Below, piece after piece: positions 1 to 10,347 of a stretch of DNA of 64,000 nt. The notes under the pieces were generated by a model that was given only the letters and a program-made list of their open reading frames with translations, searched no databases and had not been told where the DNA came from. This DNA is from Symsagittifera roscoffensis. Its lineage: Eukaryota; Xenacoelomorpha; Acoela; Convolutidae. Numbering within the stretch: position 1 is the stretch's first letter; every line of letters begins with the position of its first letter. The stretch lies in contig NC_087062.1 in assembly GCF_963678635.1 (NCBI RefSeq), forward strand, positions 35,738,052 to 35,802,051, in the 5' to 3' direction. A program made the position numbers and the translations under genes.

Positions 1-283
1 ACCAAAACAACTATAAAATACCTTTGAAATTCGATTAAACTCATTTTGCAAAAAAAGTATGAAATTTGTATGACTAGCATTTTTCCATAGACTAAGTGTA
101 TGAAATTGTATGATTAGCATTTTCGGTCTATGGAGGCTTCCTTTCTAAACCGCTGGTTTCATAATTTTCATTGACAAATTATCAAGTACTTCAAAATTGT
201 TCCTAATTGAATTGAGGAAACAAGCTAACTGGTCTTATTACTTCCATACAAGACACAAACTGCCTTGGTACAAAGAGTTTTAC
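1..283. other. No feature recognised
   Basis: AT-rich sequence without a convincing ORF, repeat or RNA gene. A short near-duplication (a 'tatgaaatt.gtatga.tagcattt' word appears twice around 58-123) is the only local structure. Confidence 0.5.
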
Positions 284-626
284 TGTTCCGACTTTCGTAA
301 CGAAAGTAACGTAATAATTGTGCTCGGGTTGTTTTTTTTTTCTTCAGAAAAAGCGATATATTAATTCTTCTTAATTTGTCTAGAAATCGTTCTAAATTGG
401 TTGAAGGAAGCTTATTTACTATAATTGATTTGTTGCTAGCGAAATTTATCCCTTTGTACTTTATATGGCTTGTGGGGGTATGGTTTTAATAAAAAATCTT
501 AAATGGTAAAAAAAAGTTAATTTTTTGTTTGTTACTTTTAGTTTTTTCATGTCATTACTGCTCCATAGACCATAAAAGGCAGTCAGATTGTTCAGGGCTT
601 TGCCCTGATACGAGCAGCCCCGTTGT
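284..626 (+). repeat. Hairpin-ended dispersed repeat, copy 1 (internally deleted)
   Basis: First copy of a family found about ten times in the window. It starts at the 5' palindrome (ACTTTCG, short loop, CGAAAGT) and ends with the 3' hairpin CAGGGC..GCCCTG followed by a GAGCAG-like tail. About 190 bp of the middle present in other copies is missing. The paired terminal and subterminal hairpins and T-rich flanks resemble Helentron-associated elements (HINEs), but no replicase is present, so the class is an inference. Confidence 0.65.
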
Positions 627-640
627 ATTTTAACTAAGAT

Positions 641-750
641 TCCAACTTTCGAAAGAAGAAGGAATATTTGCGCTCGGCGTGATCTGTACTTTTTTTTCAG
701 AAAATTTTTGATTCTTTCGCTTTTCAGGAGTTTTCCAAGTTTTTTTTTAC
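641..750 (+). repeat. Hairpin-ended repeat, 5' fragment
   Basis: Resembles the first ~100 bp of the family: the 'TTCC.ACTTTCG' start, then a 'GGAATATTTG.GCTCGG' block. It stops before the conserved centre. It lies between copy 1 and the next full copy, in the same orientation. Confidence 0.45.
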
Positions 751-781
751 AACTTTAACGATCTCAGCTCATAGAATTATT

Positions 782-1311
782 GTTTCGACTTTCGATACGA
801 AAGTAACGGAATATTTGTGCTCGGGGTGGGCTTTTTTCTTCAGACAAATTGCGACTTTTTAACTAGCCATTTTTGACGGATTTTTTTTGGATCAATCGAA
901 AGGTATTGTTGTCCTGAGCTCAAATTTGAAAAGACATTTTACCTGTGATTATTTTCCGAGAAAATATGGGCGTTTGAAGATTGCCATTTTGGTCAATTTG
1001 AGACAACTAACGCGCGATTTATTTCGCGCTATTAACGGGTAAACGGAGAGTTAATCCGTCTCAAAAACCGTTCCAAATTAATTGAAAGAAACTTATTTGC
1101 TATAATTGAATTTTTACAAGGAGCAAAATGTATCTTTTGGTACTTTATATGGCGTGTGGGGGGATAATTTTCATTAAAAAAGTTTCGATTTTCAGAAGTT
1201 TTTTTTTCATTTTGTTTTATTAGTTTTAACTTTTTAATATTAATATTGCCCCATAAACCTTAATAAGCAGTCGGAACATTCAAGGCTTCGACCTGATACC
1301 AGCAGTCTTGT
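782..1311 (+). repeat. Hairpin-ended dispersed repeat, full-length copy
   Basis: Full-length ~530-bp unit: 5' hairpin ACTTTCG/CGAAAGT, a central GC-palindromic word (AACGCGCGAT...TTCGCGC), a 'GCGTGTGGGGGG' block, 'ACTGCCCCATAAACCTTAA', and a somewhat mutated 3' hairpin ending AGCAGTCTTG. The next copy starts immediately after it, so the two form a head-to-tail array. Confidence 0.75.
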
Positions 1312-1312
1312 T

Positions 1313-1846
1313 GTTCCGACTTTCGATACGAAAGAAACGGAATATTTGTGCTCGGGTTGGGTTTTTTTTTCTTCAGACAAATTTCGACTTTTTAACTAGC
1401 CTTTTTTGTCGGAATTTTTTTATATCATTCGAAAAGTATTGTTGTCCTGAGCTGACATTTGAAAAAATATTTCACTTGTGATCATTTTTTTCGTGAAGTT
1501 ATGAGGGTTTAAATATTGCCAATTTGACCAATTTGGGACAATTAACGCGCGATATAATTCGCGCTATTAACGCGTAAGCGGAGATTAATTCCGTCTAAGA
1601 AATTGTTCCAAATTGGTTAAACGAAGCTTCTTTGCCATAATTGATTTGTTACAAGGAACGAAACCTATCCTTTTGTACTTTATGTGGCGTGTGGGGGATG
1701 ATTTTCATTTAAAAAATTCAAATTTTAGAAAAAAAAGTTTAACTTTATTTTATTTCTTTTAACGTTTTTTAATGATATTACTGCTCCATAAACCTTAAAA
1801 GGCAGTCGGAACATTCAGGTCTTTGCCCTGATACGAGCAGTCTTGT
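1313..1846 (+). repeat. Hairpin-ended dispersed repeat, full-length copy in tandem
   Basis: Same unit and orientation as the copy at 782. It begins TTCCGACTTTCGATACGAAAG and ends GAGCAGTCTTGT. The junction with the upstream copy is '...GCAGTCTTG|TTG|TTCCGAC...', with no unrelated sequence between them. Tandem head-to-tail arrangement is known for HINE-type elements and uncommon for simple MITEs. Confidence 0.75.
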
Positions 1847-2429
1847 TTCATTTGTGATCATGCGTTAAATTATCTTGGTGTAGAAATTGCGTAGTTTTCA
1901 TTCTGTGACTATTTACGCGCGTTATAATTTGTTCTTCGAACAAATCGCTGATTTAACCTGGCTCAAAAGCGGTTTCAGCTTGTATGGAAGCAAGCTATTC
2001 GGAATTATTAATATGTTGTTTGGCGCTAATGAGATCATTATTTACCTCAGATAGATTTTGGAAAACATTTTCAAAAAAAGTAATCTAAAAAATAATCATT
2101 GTTTGGTTTCTGAAAAAATTAATTAAAAAGATGATTTGTAGCTTGAACGTCAAGGAGCGATCGGAGCTTGCAAAGTTTTGCACTGATACACACAGTTTTG
2201 TTTCCTCAAGCATAAAAACAACACCGAAAGGTACATTAACATAGGATACCATTAGAACTGATACTAAAGATGAATTGTTAACTGAATCATGTAATAAGTG
2301 TGTGATGAAAGCCAAAATTGGACTGCGATAGCTTTCAAATCGTTGGTCTTCTTATAACTAAACTCTTAACGTACAATGAGATTCGTTGTAAAAAGATTGG
2401 ATTTGAACTTATTATTGCTGAGTTACAGG
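1847..2429. other. Gene-free stretch
   Basis: AT-rich, no ORF with coding character. A 76-codon frame at 2085-2315 has no recognisable domain or splice context. A diverged continuation of the hairpin repeat may reach to about 1960 ('TTACGCGCGTTATAA'). Confidence 0.4.
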
Positions 2430-2724
2430 GCAACCAAATTGTTTTTCCGAGCTCTGTTAAATCCCTAAAAAGAACATTTTTGGGCCAGTTTTTGGGTCGC
2501 GCGTAAGTTTTTGAAAAGACAGGCTAAAAAAAATTGTTAGCCACTTTTTGAACAGTTTTGATCAAGTGTTTTTTCTCCCCCTCAAAAGTAGTATACACTG
2601 GCTCCTCCAATAAACCAGCAAAAAATCGAAGTCTAAATACAGAAACAAAGGAGGACCATTTGACAAGTCAGGGGGTCGCACGACTGAAACAATGTGTAAA
2701 CCCACTCCCCTATTTAAACTACTG
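2430..2724 (+). repeat. hAT-like MITE, right part
   Basis: Shares with the complete copies at 20972-21392 and 9113-9480 the run 'CCAAATTG...CGAGCTC', 'GACAGGCTAAAAA', 'GTATACACTGGC', 'ACAAAGGAGGACC' and 'TCAGGGGGTC', and ends at 'CTACTG', the right terminus. The left terminal repeat is missing. It abuts the 3' LTR of the Gypsy relic. Confidence 0.55.
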
Positions 2725-2895
2725 GTTTACTAAAGCAAACTAAGCTAGGTTAAAAGAATAAAAGTAAATGTATTAAATTACAACTGACTGTTGACTAAAA
2801 AAAACAATAGTGACGCGAAGTAAAGCACAACTGCCTGGTAACAAAATAATTGGTAGAGGTCAAGGTTAGTAACGTAAAAACACACAATCACAACA
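2723..2895 (-). repeat. 3' LTR remnant of the Gypsy relic
   Basis: Pairs with 7540-7721: both share 'CTGGTTTACT.AAGC', 'TAAAAGAATAAAA', 'CAATAGTGACGCGAAGT', 'AAAGCACAACTG' and end 'CACAATCACAACA' on the plus strand, so the element strand starts TG. The copies are clearly diverged, indicating an old insertion. Confidence 0.65.
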
Positions 2896-3619
2896 TTCAC
2901 ATTTCCCAATACAAGAAAAAAATTATATCTGCACTTGTACTAAGTAGCCAAAACAACACACATACTCCATTTTTCCTTCACCCCACGGGATACGAAGTTT
3001 GAAGCAAAAAGAGTCAGTTTATAGCCTTAATGGAATTTACAAGAGAATATACAAATGTAGACGGAGAGGAATATGAGATACAATGTACAGGCTACATACA
3101 ATGCGATACAGACTTATACAACAAATGAAGCAGAAAAAAAATGATATATAAAATTGTGATTATGCATAAAATAAACAAATAAAACAATAAAGAACGAACT
3201 AAAAATAACCATTTCGATAAAATTCGGTCAAAAAGAACCAACCAATGTGTTTACAAGAGTGAGTAACTGAAATTATTCTGAATTTAGCAAACGAATGTGG
3301 ATAAGCCAATGGTAAATAAAACGGTACATATTCATTCTGAATAAGTTTTGAGAGTTTCAATTCGCTGTGTTAAATTTTTGATGAAAATTATCTGCTTCCG
3401 TCCGATTTCCGTGTCTGTTTTTGAGGAAATATGGCTCCTTCCATTGTCTTTCTCCTCCAATGGGAGTTCATGAGCAAATGAGCATAAAACCTTTGGTTTC
3501 GAGTTTATCGATGATGTGGTTAAGTGGGATCCTTGTGTTGTCTCAGCCACTAAGGTTGGTCTCATTTGGATGTGCGCCAATGGTGACAAGAATGGTGAGG
3601 GGACTCAAAGGTGTCGGTG

Positions 3620-5080
3620 GCTTGTCATCTGTTGGTTGAGGTGAATGCAATTAACGGTGCCTCTTCTGAACCCACAACGTCTATTGCCGCAACGAAGGGT
3701 AACACTTGCTGGATGAAGCGCCAATAGAACTTCGGAGGCCCTGGATTCCTTCTTGGACGTGACGTGCTGCATGATGGGATGTCTAGTACTAGGTCTGTTG
3801 GCTTCTCAGGAGACCTCGCTATAGCAGTTATGTTCTCGCTCGTACCCGGAGTTGATGAAGTGAAGTTCAAGATTGGTTGATTGCCAGAGATGGTTCATCT
3901 TGAAAGATCCTGCTTCGTTTGAGTCCTTCCTTTTGGTAAGCAAATTTCTCTTTCTCTTCACTGCTATTTCATTATTATTAACTAACGTATTCGGAAAAAT
4001 CGTAAGTTTACTAGGAGCCATTAGTTGGTTTTTCTTGAACGCAAGGTCCGTTTTTCTTAGTAGGTGGCCATTATCTAGGATTATCGTAAGTTTAGTGTCT
4101 GAAATAGGTTTTCCAACAAGGGGTTTAAAATATGGTCAGCCTTTCCTTCTGTTCACTGTCTGGCAATACTATTTACCTCCTTGAGTGAAGGGGATCGACA
4201 ACGGGGCTCTCGGTGCGACCTGCTCTGTTTTGTCCGTTGGAACGCTCTCGTATCCTCTAGTGTCAGGTATGGTTTCCTCCAAGTATCGCTGATCTCTGCT
4301 GTCGTTTACCACCAATCCTGGGCTATCTTTTTCGAAATGATTGACTTCGCGTTATCTAAATCAGTGGCGTGTGAAACTAAGGATTTCCAGAAGGTGTTTT
4401 GCGATCTAATAAAATGTTTTAAGAAAGGTGTACATCCAAAGGATGGTTGTTTCGTTGAACAAAGGTTCCAAATAATTTTATCGATCGAGTCGGTTTAAGT
4501 TCGTTAAAAAACATTGCCATAAGTTTCGACTGTGTAAATTAGACATTTGTACGACTCCATTTGATCTATGATCTCCCACCTTACACAAAATTAACATAAA
4601 ACTAATCTTCTCGCAGAAAATTTTGAATTCATTGGAAAGAAAACACGACCAATGGTCCACTCTGATTGGTTTCGGAAATCCATTAAAACTTCAGTAATCC
4701 GTCTGAAATGTAAGTATAGAAGACGCTGAACTACTATTTACTACCTTAGCAGAAGGAAATTAGGTGAACCTATCTAGGCAAAAAAGTAAATATTTTGATG
4801 TTTCCCAGTTTTTATCCAATGGGCCTGCGAAATCCAGGTCCATTTCTCCGTTAGGTTCTGATAAGTCTCGTAATTTCTGCGTATTAGTCGCGCCCAGAAA
4901 AATTTTAAGCTTCTTATCAGCTTTTATACACTGCACACAGTTTTTTCCGTGATGATAAATTTCTCGGTATAAATGAGGCCACCAAATATTTTTGGCCGGA
5001 TCTTTAATCCCGAACTGTCCTGGATGGGTCTGATGTAAAAGCGTCATGAACGGGGATCTAAGGGCTGCTGGGATGAACAA
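3620..5080 (-). pseudogene. Ty3/Gypsy integrase fragment
   Basis: An open stretch at 4760-5080 encodes the integrase zinc-binding region (LHQTHPGQFG, then C..C in CVQCIKADK) running into the catalytic core (EMDLDFAGPL, with the first catalytic Asp). A second stretch at 4478-4660 has the next core block (DHWSCFLSNEF, then CKVGDHRSNG). A third at 3625-3870 has a basic tail (STSRPRRNPGPPKFY) like retroelement integrase C-termini. Frameshifts and stops separate the three; the catalytic Glu region is not intact. Its job would be joining cDNA ends to host DNA in the nucleus; this copy cannot work. Confidence 0.75.
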
Positions 5081-6370
5081 GTCGTCGAATTATGTTCCTT
5101 CCTTCAGATGGATGTTCCATTAAAATGTCTTCAAATAGGCCCCGAATCTTTCTAGTAGTCATCCTTTTTCCACATCTTCTTCACCCATTCTGATAATTTT
5201 CTTTGAACAATGGTCCATAAACACAAACGGGGTGAAAGTAATTTTATTTCCCCTTAAATTTGCAAGTAATTTCTGGTGCTTTTTCGGACATAATGTCGAT
5301 CTCAAACATCACTGAAATTCCTTAATTTTCAGCACGAAGTGATTATTTAAGCGATTGTACTGAGGCTCAGAAGCCTGAAAATTCAGATTTGTCTTCTTAA
5401 TTCAAATTTGACAAAAAATGATATTTTTGAAGGTATTAAAAAAGGTGAGATTCGTCTGATAAAAAAATTTGGTTGAAAACAGATTTGGAAAAATTTAACG
5501 AAATGCAGCTGCTCCTACAAGACTCTGAACGCGTGTGATTGGAATTGCAATTTGGCAATCAGTCTGTTTGTAATTAGGAACATTCTCGAAGAACGACCGT
5601 TGATTGTGTTGTAACTTTTTGTATTTTCCAACTATTGGTTTTACCCAATCTAAGTTTGTTATACTACTTACACTGGGTACATCCACTGGATTATCAACCG
5701 ACAAATCGTTCTTTATACAATTATCCTTTTTACAGTCACTATTTACGATTATGGTTTCTTCTAGAAACTTTCACTATTTGTTGTCATAATGTGAGGTTGG
5801 GAGGGCTTTTCCTGAGGGTAATCTAGACAATAGATTGGAAAACCCCGTTTCTTTCCCTGGGATATGTTTGATTTTGAAATTAAAAGGCCAGAGTTGGTTT
5901 ATCCAAAGAGTCAGTCTACTCTTTCAAAGTCTTTTGAAATGATTGTGTTTGTTAATAATTGTATTCGAATGAACTTTTTAATTACACGAATTCGGAAGAG
6001 ATACGTTGTTCACTGGAAGTAGCGGTAGTTTTTGCGCGATTTCTATTTCGATTCGAGGTAAGTTGTCGTTTCCCACGATGTGTCCAGTGGTGATAAAAAA
6101 TGGAGTTTCTTCTAAATTCAACCATTAGATGGTTTTCTGACTAAATTTTGTGCGATAACGTTTATTGTATCGTTAGTGAAGCCGCAGTAAAGTGCCCGGA
6201 TTTTCTGATCCACGGGTAGAATTTTCAGCTGAGGGTCTTTCAGGTTTAGCTCACTGAGCACGTTCTGTTGCAGGAAACTTCATGGACTAGCTGAATTACC
6301 AGGAATATTCTTATTTAAAATTGCGTCCTCATCTAATCCGATATTTACAAGTTTCCTCGTTTCTAGGCCA
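5081..6370 (-). other. Internal part of the Gypsy relic, unresolved
   Basis: Lies between the integrase and Gag relics. A 69-codon minus-strand frame at 5495-5704 is the longest open stretch. I could not recognise a protease DSG or a reverse-transcriptase YxDD motif, so this is probably remnant pol with large deletions. Confidence 0.4.
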
Positions 6371-7430
6371 TTGTCGTCGTAGATCGTTCACATGTTCATC
6401 ACCGAGTAATCATAATTGTCGCTCATTCCCTCCTCTGTCCAGGCATTTATCAATCTACAAAATTTTTCTTGTTGGTTCACTTGTGGATCAACAGGAGAAT
6501 ACGGCTAATTCTGATTATTCACATTTTCTTCTACACTATTTACAACTGGCCTTCTTCATTGTGATTTACAGATTCTTCCAAAGTGTCCTTTGTATTTACA
6601 AATGTTTCATATTATTTCCGTTGCTGGGAAACGTTCAAATGTCCTTTGGTAAAAGCATTTCCACATTTCATTCAAGGGTTAGACTTTTCTGTATTCAGAC
6701 TTGGTTTCTTTTTTACTTATTAAAGTTTTGTACACTCTTCCGATTTTGTTGTTTTTGGCGGTAGTCATGTTTTTTATTTTGAGTTGATTATAGCGGCCAA
6801 CCTCATCGATAATTGCTTGATTAAGTGCATACGCTGGATTTAGCGTTTCCGATAAGAGTCTCCGTTGGAGTTCACAATTTCTCATATTGAATACAGTTTG
6901 GTATTTGTCTCAATTTCTTATATTGGATATTGAATATGAAGCCACTCCTGTTCGGCGTTAACTCCATTTTTGCACGATCTATCTAAATCCGAGAGTGCTC
7001 CTCAAAACTGTTCGTAGGACTGTCTACCCTTCTATTTTCGGCTCAATAACGTGTACCGTTTAAACGTAGTATTCGCTGGTTCAACAAATTCTTCGTCCAG
7101 AAGATCGAAAAAGTCTTTGAAGGATAAAATTTTCACCCTTGGCTGTTTCGTATCTCCTCATCCCCCCGGCCAAAAAAAGGATGGATTTTACTTTCTTGTC
7201 TGCTTCGTTTCTCCTCATCTCCCCGAATTTTCTTTTCTCCTCCGCATTTTCGTTGGCTCGTGTTACTTCTTTGTTTGTGGCCTCCCTGGTTTTTCTTTGC
7301 GTTTCAGTTTCTGAATCCTGGGTACCTTCTAAAATAGGTTTTATCATATCCGACTCCAATGGTTATTTCAGCTTATCTCTACCCAATTCCTTATTGGTGT
7401 TGATGGCCGAGTGGAACTCGTAGATCCAAT
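6371..7430 (-). pseudogene. Gag remnant of the Gypsy relic
   Basis: Minus-strand frames at 7081-7359 (charged, coiled-coil-like, rich in Glu, Lys and Arg) and 6679-6885 continue, with breaks, to about 6.5 kb. There two zinc-knuckle-like stretches occur: C-G-N-A-F-T-K-G-H and C-K-Y-K-G-H-F-G-R-I-C. The first Cys of the second knuckle seems to have become TGA. Gag would coat the RNA genome; this copy is dead. It lies directly downstream of the primer-binding site, as expected. Confidence 0.55.
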
Positions 7431-7491
7431 TAGTCCATTGGGTGGGTGGTTCTACAGTATGATATGGCCAAAAGTAGGAAATTCCCCTTCA

Positions 7492-7515
7492 GGTTCGAAT
7501 CAGTTGCTTGCGCCA
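7492..7515 (-). promoter_or_regulatory. Primer-binding site of the Gypsy relic
   Basis: On the plus strand this 24-nt stretch reads like the 3' end of a tRNA: a T-loop motif GGTTCGAATC, an acceptor-like strand, then CGCCA. On the element strand it is therefore TGGCGCAAGC..., complementary to a tRNA 3' end and 10 nt from the 5' LTR. The complementarity runs into the T-arm, longer than the usual ~18 nt. Confidence 0.7.
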
Positions 7516-7525
7516 TAATAAGAAG

Positions 7526-7721
7526 TGTTCAAATACCACTGGTTTACTGAAGCTAACTAAAATAGGATAAAAGAATAAAATTTTAAACTAAAACTGACTG
7601 CTGCCTAAAGAGAGCAATAGTGACGCGAAGTCCAATGAACTTCGTATAAAGCACAACTGATTTCTAACTAACTAGTTGCTAGATTTCAAGTTTATTAACG
7701 TAAAAACACGCAATCACAACA
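7526..7721 (-). repeat. 5' LTR remnant of the Gypsy relic
   Basis: Plus-strand ends are TGTTCAAAT... and ...CACAATCACAACA, giving TG...CA termini. The part from 7540 aligns with the left LTR. It carries an extra ~14-bp piece ('CCAATGAACTTCG') absent from the left copy. Confidence 0.65.
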
Positions 7722-7966
7722 GGCCGCAGGCAAGTGTTTGAAAATACAGGCTAAAAAATATTTGTCACTGTTTGGACAGTTTTGATCAAGTGTTTTTTCG
7801 TCGCGCTCTCCCCATCAAAAATAGAATACATTGGCATTTCCATTAAACCAGCTAAAACTGGAGGTCTAATTACAGCAACAAAGGAGGATCATTTGAGTAG
7901 TCAGGGGGTTGCATGCCTGAAACAAGGCTTAAACCCACTTCCCTATTTCAGCAACTGCTGAGTTAT
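7722..7966 (+). repeat. hAT-like MITE, right part, second copy beside the Gypsy LTR
   Basis: Begins in the family's internal 'GCCGCAGGCAAG' word and continues through 'AAATACAGGCTAAAAAA', 'TTTTGATCAAGTGTTTTTTC', 'AAAGGAGGATCATTTGA' and 'AGTCAGGGGGTTGCA', ending near 'CAACTG'. It is most similar to the fragment at 2430-2724, so matching fragments flank both LTRs. Confidence 0.55.
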
Positions 7967-8122
7967 CTTCTCCATAATTTAGTCTACAAAAGTTTGGACC
8001 GGCCAATTAACATGTGTGTCGATTAGCATGTCCATTTACAAGATGACTGCATTTTGAAGATTTGTTGTTCGCGTTTTTTCTAGTCAAAATTGCAATTTTT
8101 AGCCAAGTTTTTAGTAATGGGA

Positions 8123-8255
8123 AAGTGATTCTATATCCCCTAAAAAATCAAAATTATCGAAGTTATTTGAATTTTTAGGTTATTTAAAAAGTGAAATTCT
8201 ATATCCCCTAACAAATCAAAATTATGGAAGTTATTTGAATTTTTAGGCTATTTTT
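8123..8255 (+). repeat. Direct tandem duplication, ~67-bp unit x2
   Basis: Two adjacent near-identical units share 'TTCTATATCCCCTAA.AAA', 'TCAAAATTAT.GAAGTTATT' and 'TGAATTTTTAGG.TATTT'. No coding potential. Confidence 0.7.
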
Positions 8256-8769
8256 TCGTCTGCATGCAATCTCAGTTAGAGAAATTAGCGCATGCTAATA
8301 GGCACTCACGCTAATCCTAGTCGCTACTCTTCCTACAAAAATTTTTATTCAACCCGTAAGTCCTTACCAATTAAATTTTTTTATTGCCCGGTCAATCTGC
8401 ACTGATTTTTGCCGTTTGTTAAACGAGCTAATGTTCTCCAAGCGCGGCCCCCCATAATTTTTTTCTGAACAAACAATTGGCTCAGCAAATTGTTAAATTT
8501 TCTTCTAGGTTTCACTCCAAAACAAAACACTATTCAAGCTAATTGCGAACAATTCGCAAATAGAAGTGAAAATTTTCAAGTATCCTCAATTTTCGGAACT
8601 GTTAATCACATTTTTAGTTTCGGCCTTATTGTACTTCGGCACTGTTGAACGCCCCCAGCGTGAGTTATCATTCCTATTAATTCCACTTACGACTCAGATC
8701 ATAATACTTAAAAATTGATATTAAAGACTAAAATTCATAGTTAGTCAAAATTTGAGTAACTAAAAACTG
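8256..8769. other. Gene-free stretch
   Basis: AT-rich with no recognisable repeat or ORF; nothing supported. Confidence 0.4.
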
Positions 8770-8832
8770 TTCGTGACCAAATAATGGACAGTGAGAACAT
8801 TCAAAGCTTTGCCCTGATACTAACGGTCTTGT
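8770..8832 (+). repeat. Hairpin-ended repeat, 3' terminal fragment
   Basis: Contains the family's end: 'GAACATTCAAAGCTTTGCCC' followed by 'TGATACTAACGGTCTTGT'. Only the terminal ~60 bp is present. Confidence 0.55.
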
Positions 8833-9112
8833 ATATATTAGTTTAGACAACTCGCAACAAAAGGCACCGTGGTTTTTGCTATGTTGCGGTGATTTTATTT
8901 TCTAGTTTCCGTCGTTTAAAATTGGAGGGACATAAGACCCCCTTTTCTATTTTGCGTTCAACTTGAGAAGATAATCAAATGCGTAAGCCGGTCGAGTAGG
9001 TATGAACCCTCTACCTTAAAAACGAGACAAAAATAAATAGACAGTTCCGTTTCAATTACATAACAATTAAATGTCAGCAGTTACGAAGCCATATGCAAAC
9101 TTCAAACACAAA

Positions 9113-9480
9113 CAGGCGCGGATCTTGGAGTTTCTCGAGGAACCGGGCGCATTTTCGAAAAAAATTTCAAAAATTTGGTCGAATTTTTTTAGACGACCAA
9201 ATTGATTGTCTCAGCTATCCTATATCCTTATAAAGAACTTTTTTCGGTCATATTTTTTTGCGCAGAAGGCAATTTTTTTTAATAAAGGCTAAAAAAACGT
9301 TTTTAAGTACTTTTTGGAAAACTTTCGGCGCGCTCCTATCATTGGTATACATTGGCGCCAATGGCGCCTATAGAGTCAGTCAAAAATGAATATCTCAAAA
9401 TAGTACAAAGGAGGACCCTTTGGGTCAGCAGGCGGTCAAATTCCTGAGGAGGGGAAGGCGTCCCCCCTATTCCGCTACTG
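9113..9480 (+). mobile_element. hAT-like MITE with degenerate target duplication
   Basis: Left end CAGGCGCGGATCTTGGAG, right end ...CCGCTACTG; both match the family's terminal inverted repeats (CAGGGGCGGATCTAGG type). It has the internal 'GGCGCCAATGGCGCC' palindrome and the 'GACCCTTTGGGTC' palindrome. Flanks AACACAAA and AGTACAAA agree at 6 of 8 positions, fitting an old 8-bp hAT target duplication. Confidence 0.75.
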
Positions 9481-10156
9481 AGTACAAATGTAATTTGAAC
9501 TGATTGGGCTCAATTTGGGCTGGCTTATATTTTTGGCTCATTTATTCTTCACATTTGATATATTTATAGAAGCAACAAAAATGAATTCTAAAACTGCATG
9601 AAAAATTGGAGCTGTCAGCAGCCTCTGGGAACCCCGTACCAAAATACGCTCAATCAAGTTCTCCTGTCTTTTTTCAATTTAAAGCCAGGAAAAGATTGAT
9701 AAAATTGGAGAGAAAGCTTGATTAATTACGCCCTATAAAACTGCTTCCAAACACCCAGCGCAGTGCGCAATTCAAGGACGCGGAGGTGTCAAGGGGATGG
9801 GCTTATACGTCGTCTTCAACATAGGGCCGAAAAACATAGGACAAAGCGGACGTTTAGATCTCTTTAACTATTCTACCCCTTTTGAGAGGGGGTTCGTCTC
9901 AAGGTATCATGGACAGTGAATAGTCCGGTTATTTTTGAGAATTAAATGTAATTATATTTTTTGAGGCTCCGAGGAGCTCTGCAAAAACAATAGTGTAAAG
10001 CATCAGTACTGAAATTTGTAGTTAAACTCAAATCTAGACAATATAATGAATCAAATTTTATATATCAAATAAATCAGAATATATCAAAACTGGAAAAGTC
10101 ATACAAATTTCATATCGGTATCAGTCTTGTGACATGTCTCTTTTTTCGCTGTAAAT
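9481..10156. other. Gene-free stretch
   Basis: No ORF or repeat I can support; AT-rich with scattered G-runs. Confidence 0.4.
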
Positions 10157-10283
10157 GTCTGAACCAGACATGTACCAGAATGATAATTATGGAAAAAATC
10201 AGATCTTGAGTCAGATGTTATCAGACCTGAAGTACACCTGGGACAGGCCTGACCATACCTGGACCAGATATGTTCATCGAAAA
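10157..10283 (-). repeat. Degenerate copies of the 20-bp minisatellite, inverted
   Basis: Words such as 'GACCATACCTGGACCAGA' and 'GAACCAGACATGTACCAGA' are reverse-complement relatives of the unit at 11037-11236. The two arrays face each other about 750 bp apart. Confidence 0.45.
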
Positions 10284-10321
10284 AAATAGCACGTGACAAA
10301 ATTTCAATTTCGGCTCTTTTT

Positions 10322-10347
10322 CCTCCCCCCCCCCCCCCCCCCCCCCA
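10322..10347 (+). repeat. Poly-C tract
   Basis: A pyrimidine run with more than 20 consecutive C residues, in otherwise AT-rich DNA. Length is probably unstable and prone to assembly error. Confidence 0.9.

Larger units (their letters stand above)
2723..7721 (-). mobile_element. Decayed Ty3/Gypsy LTR retrotransposon
   Basis: About 5 kb, read on the minus strand. It has diverged LTR remnants at 2723-2895 and 7526-7721, a primer-binding site next to the right (5') LTR, Gag fragments at 6.4-7.4 kb with degenerate CCHC knuckles, and integrase fragments from 5.08 to about 3.6 kb. The interval between Gag and integrase is only about 1.3 kb, too short for protease, reverse transcriptase and RNase H, so much of pol seems deleted. 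All frames are heavily interrupted. No target-site duplication was found. Confidence 0.7.

Noticed and set aside
3873-4498. Two plus-strand ORFs of about 105 codons
   Set aside because: Antisense to the integrase relic, whose motifs are on the minus strand.
6321-6764. 147-codon plus-strand ORF
   Set aside because: Opposite the Gag relic, Phe/Leu/Cys-rich, no domain; better explained as antisense of the zinc-knuckle region.
7485-7515. B-box-like GGTTCGAATC suggesting a tRNA gene or SINE
   Set aside because: No A box or cloverleaf; position beside an LTR identifies a primer-binding site.
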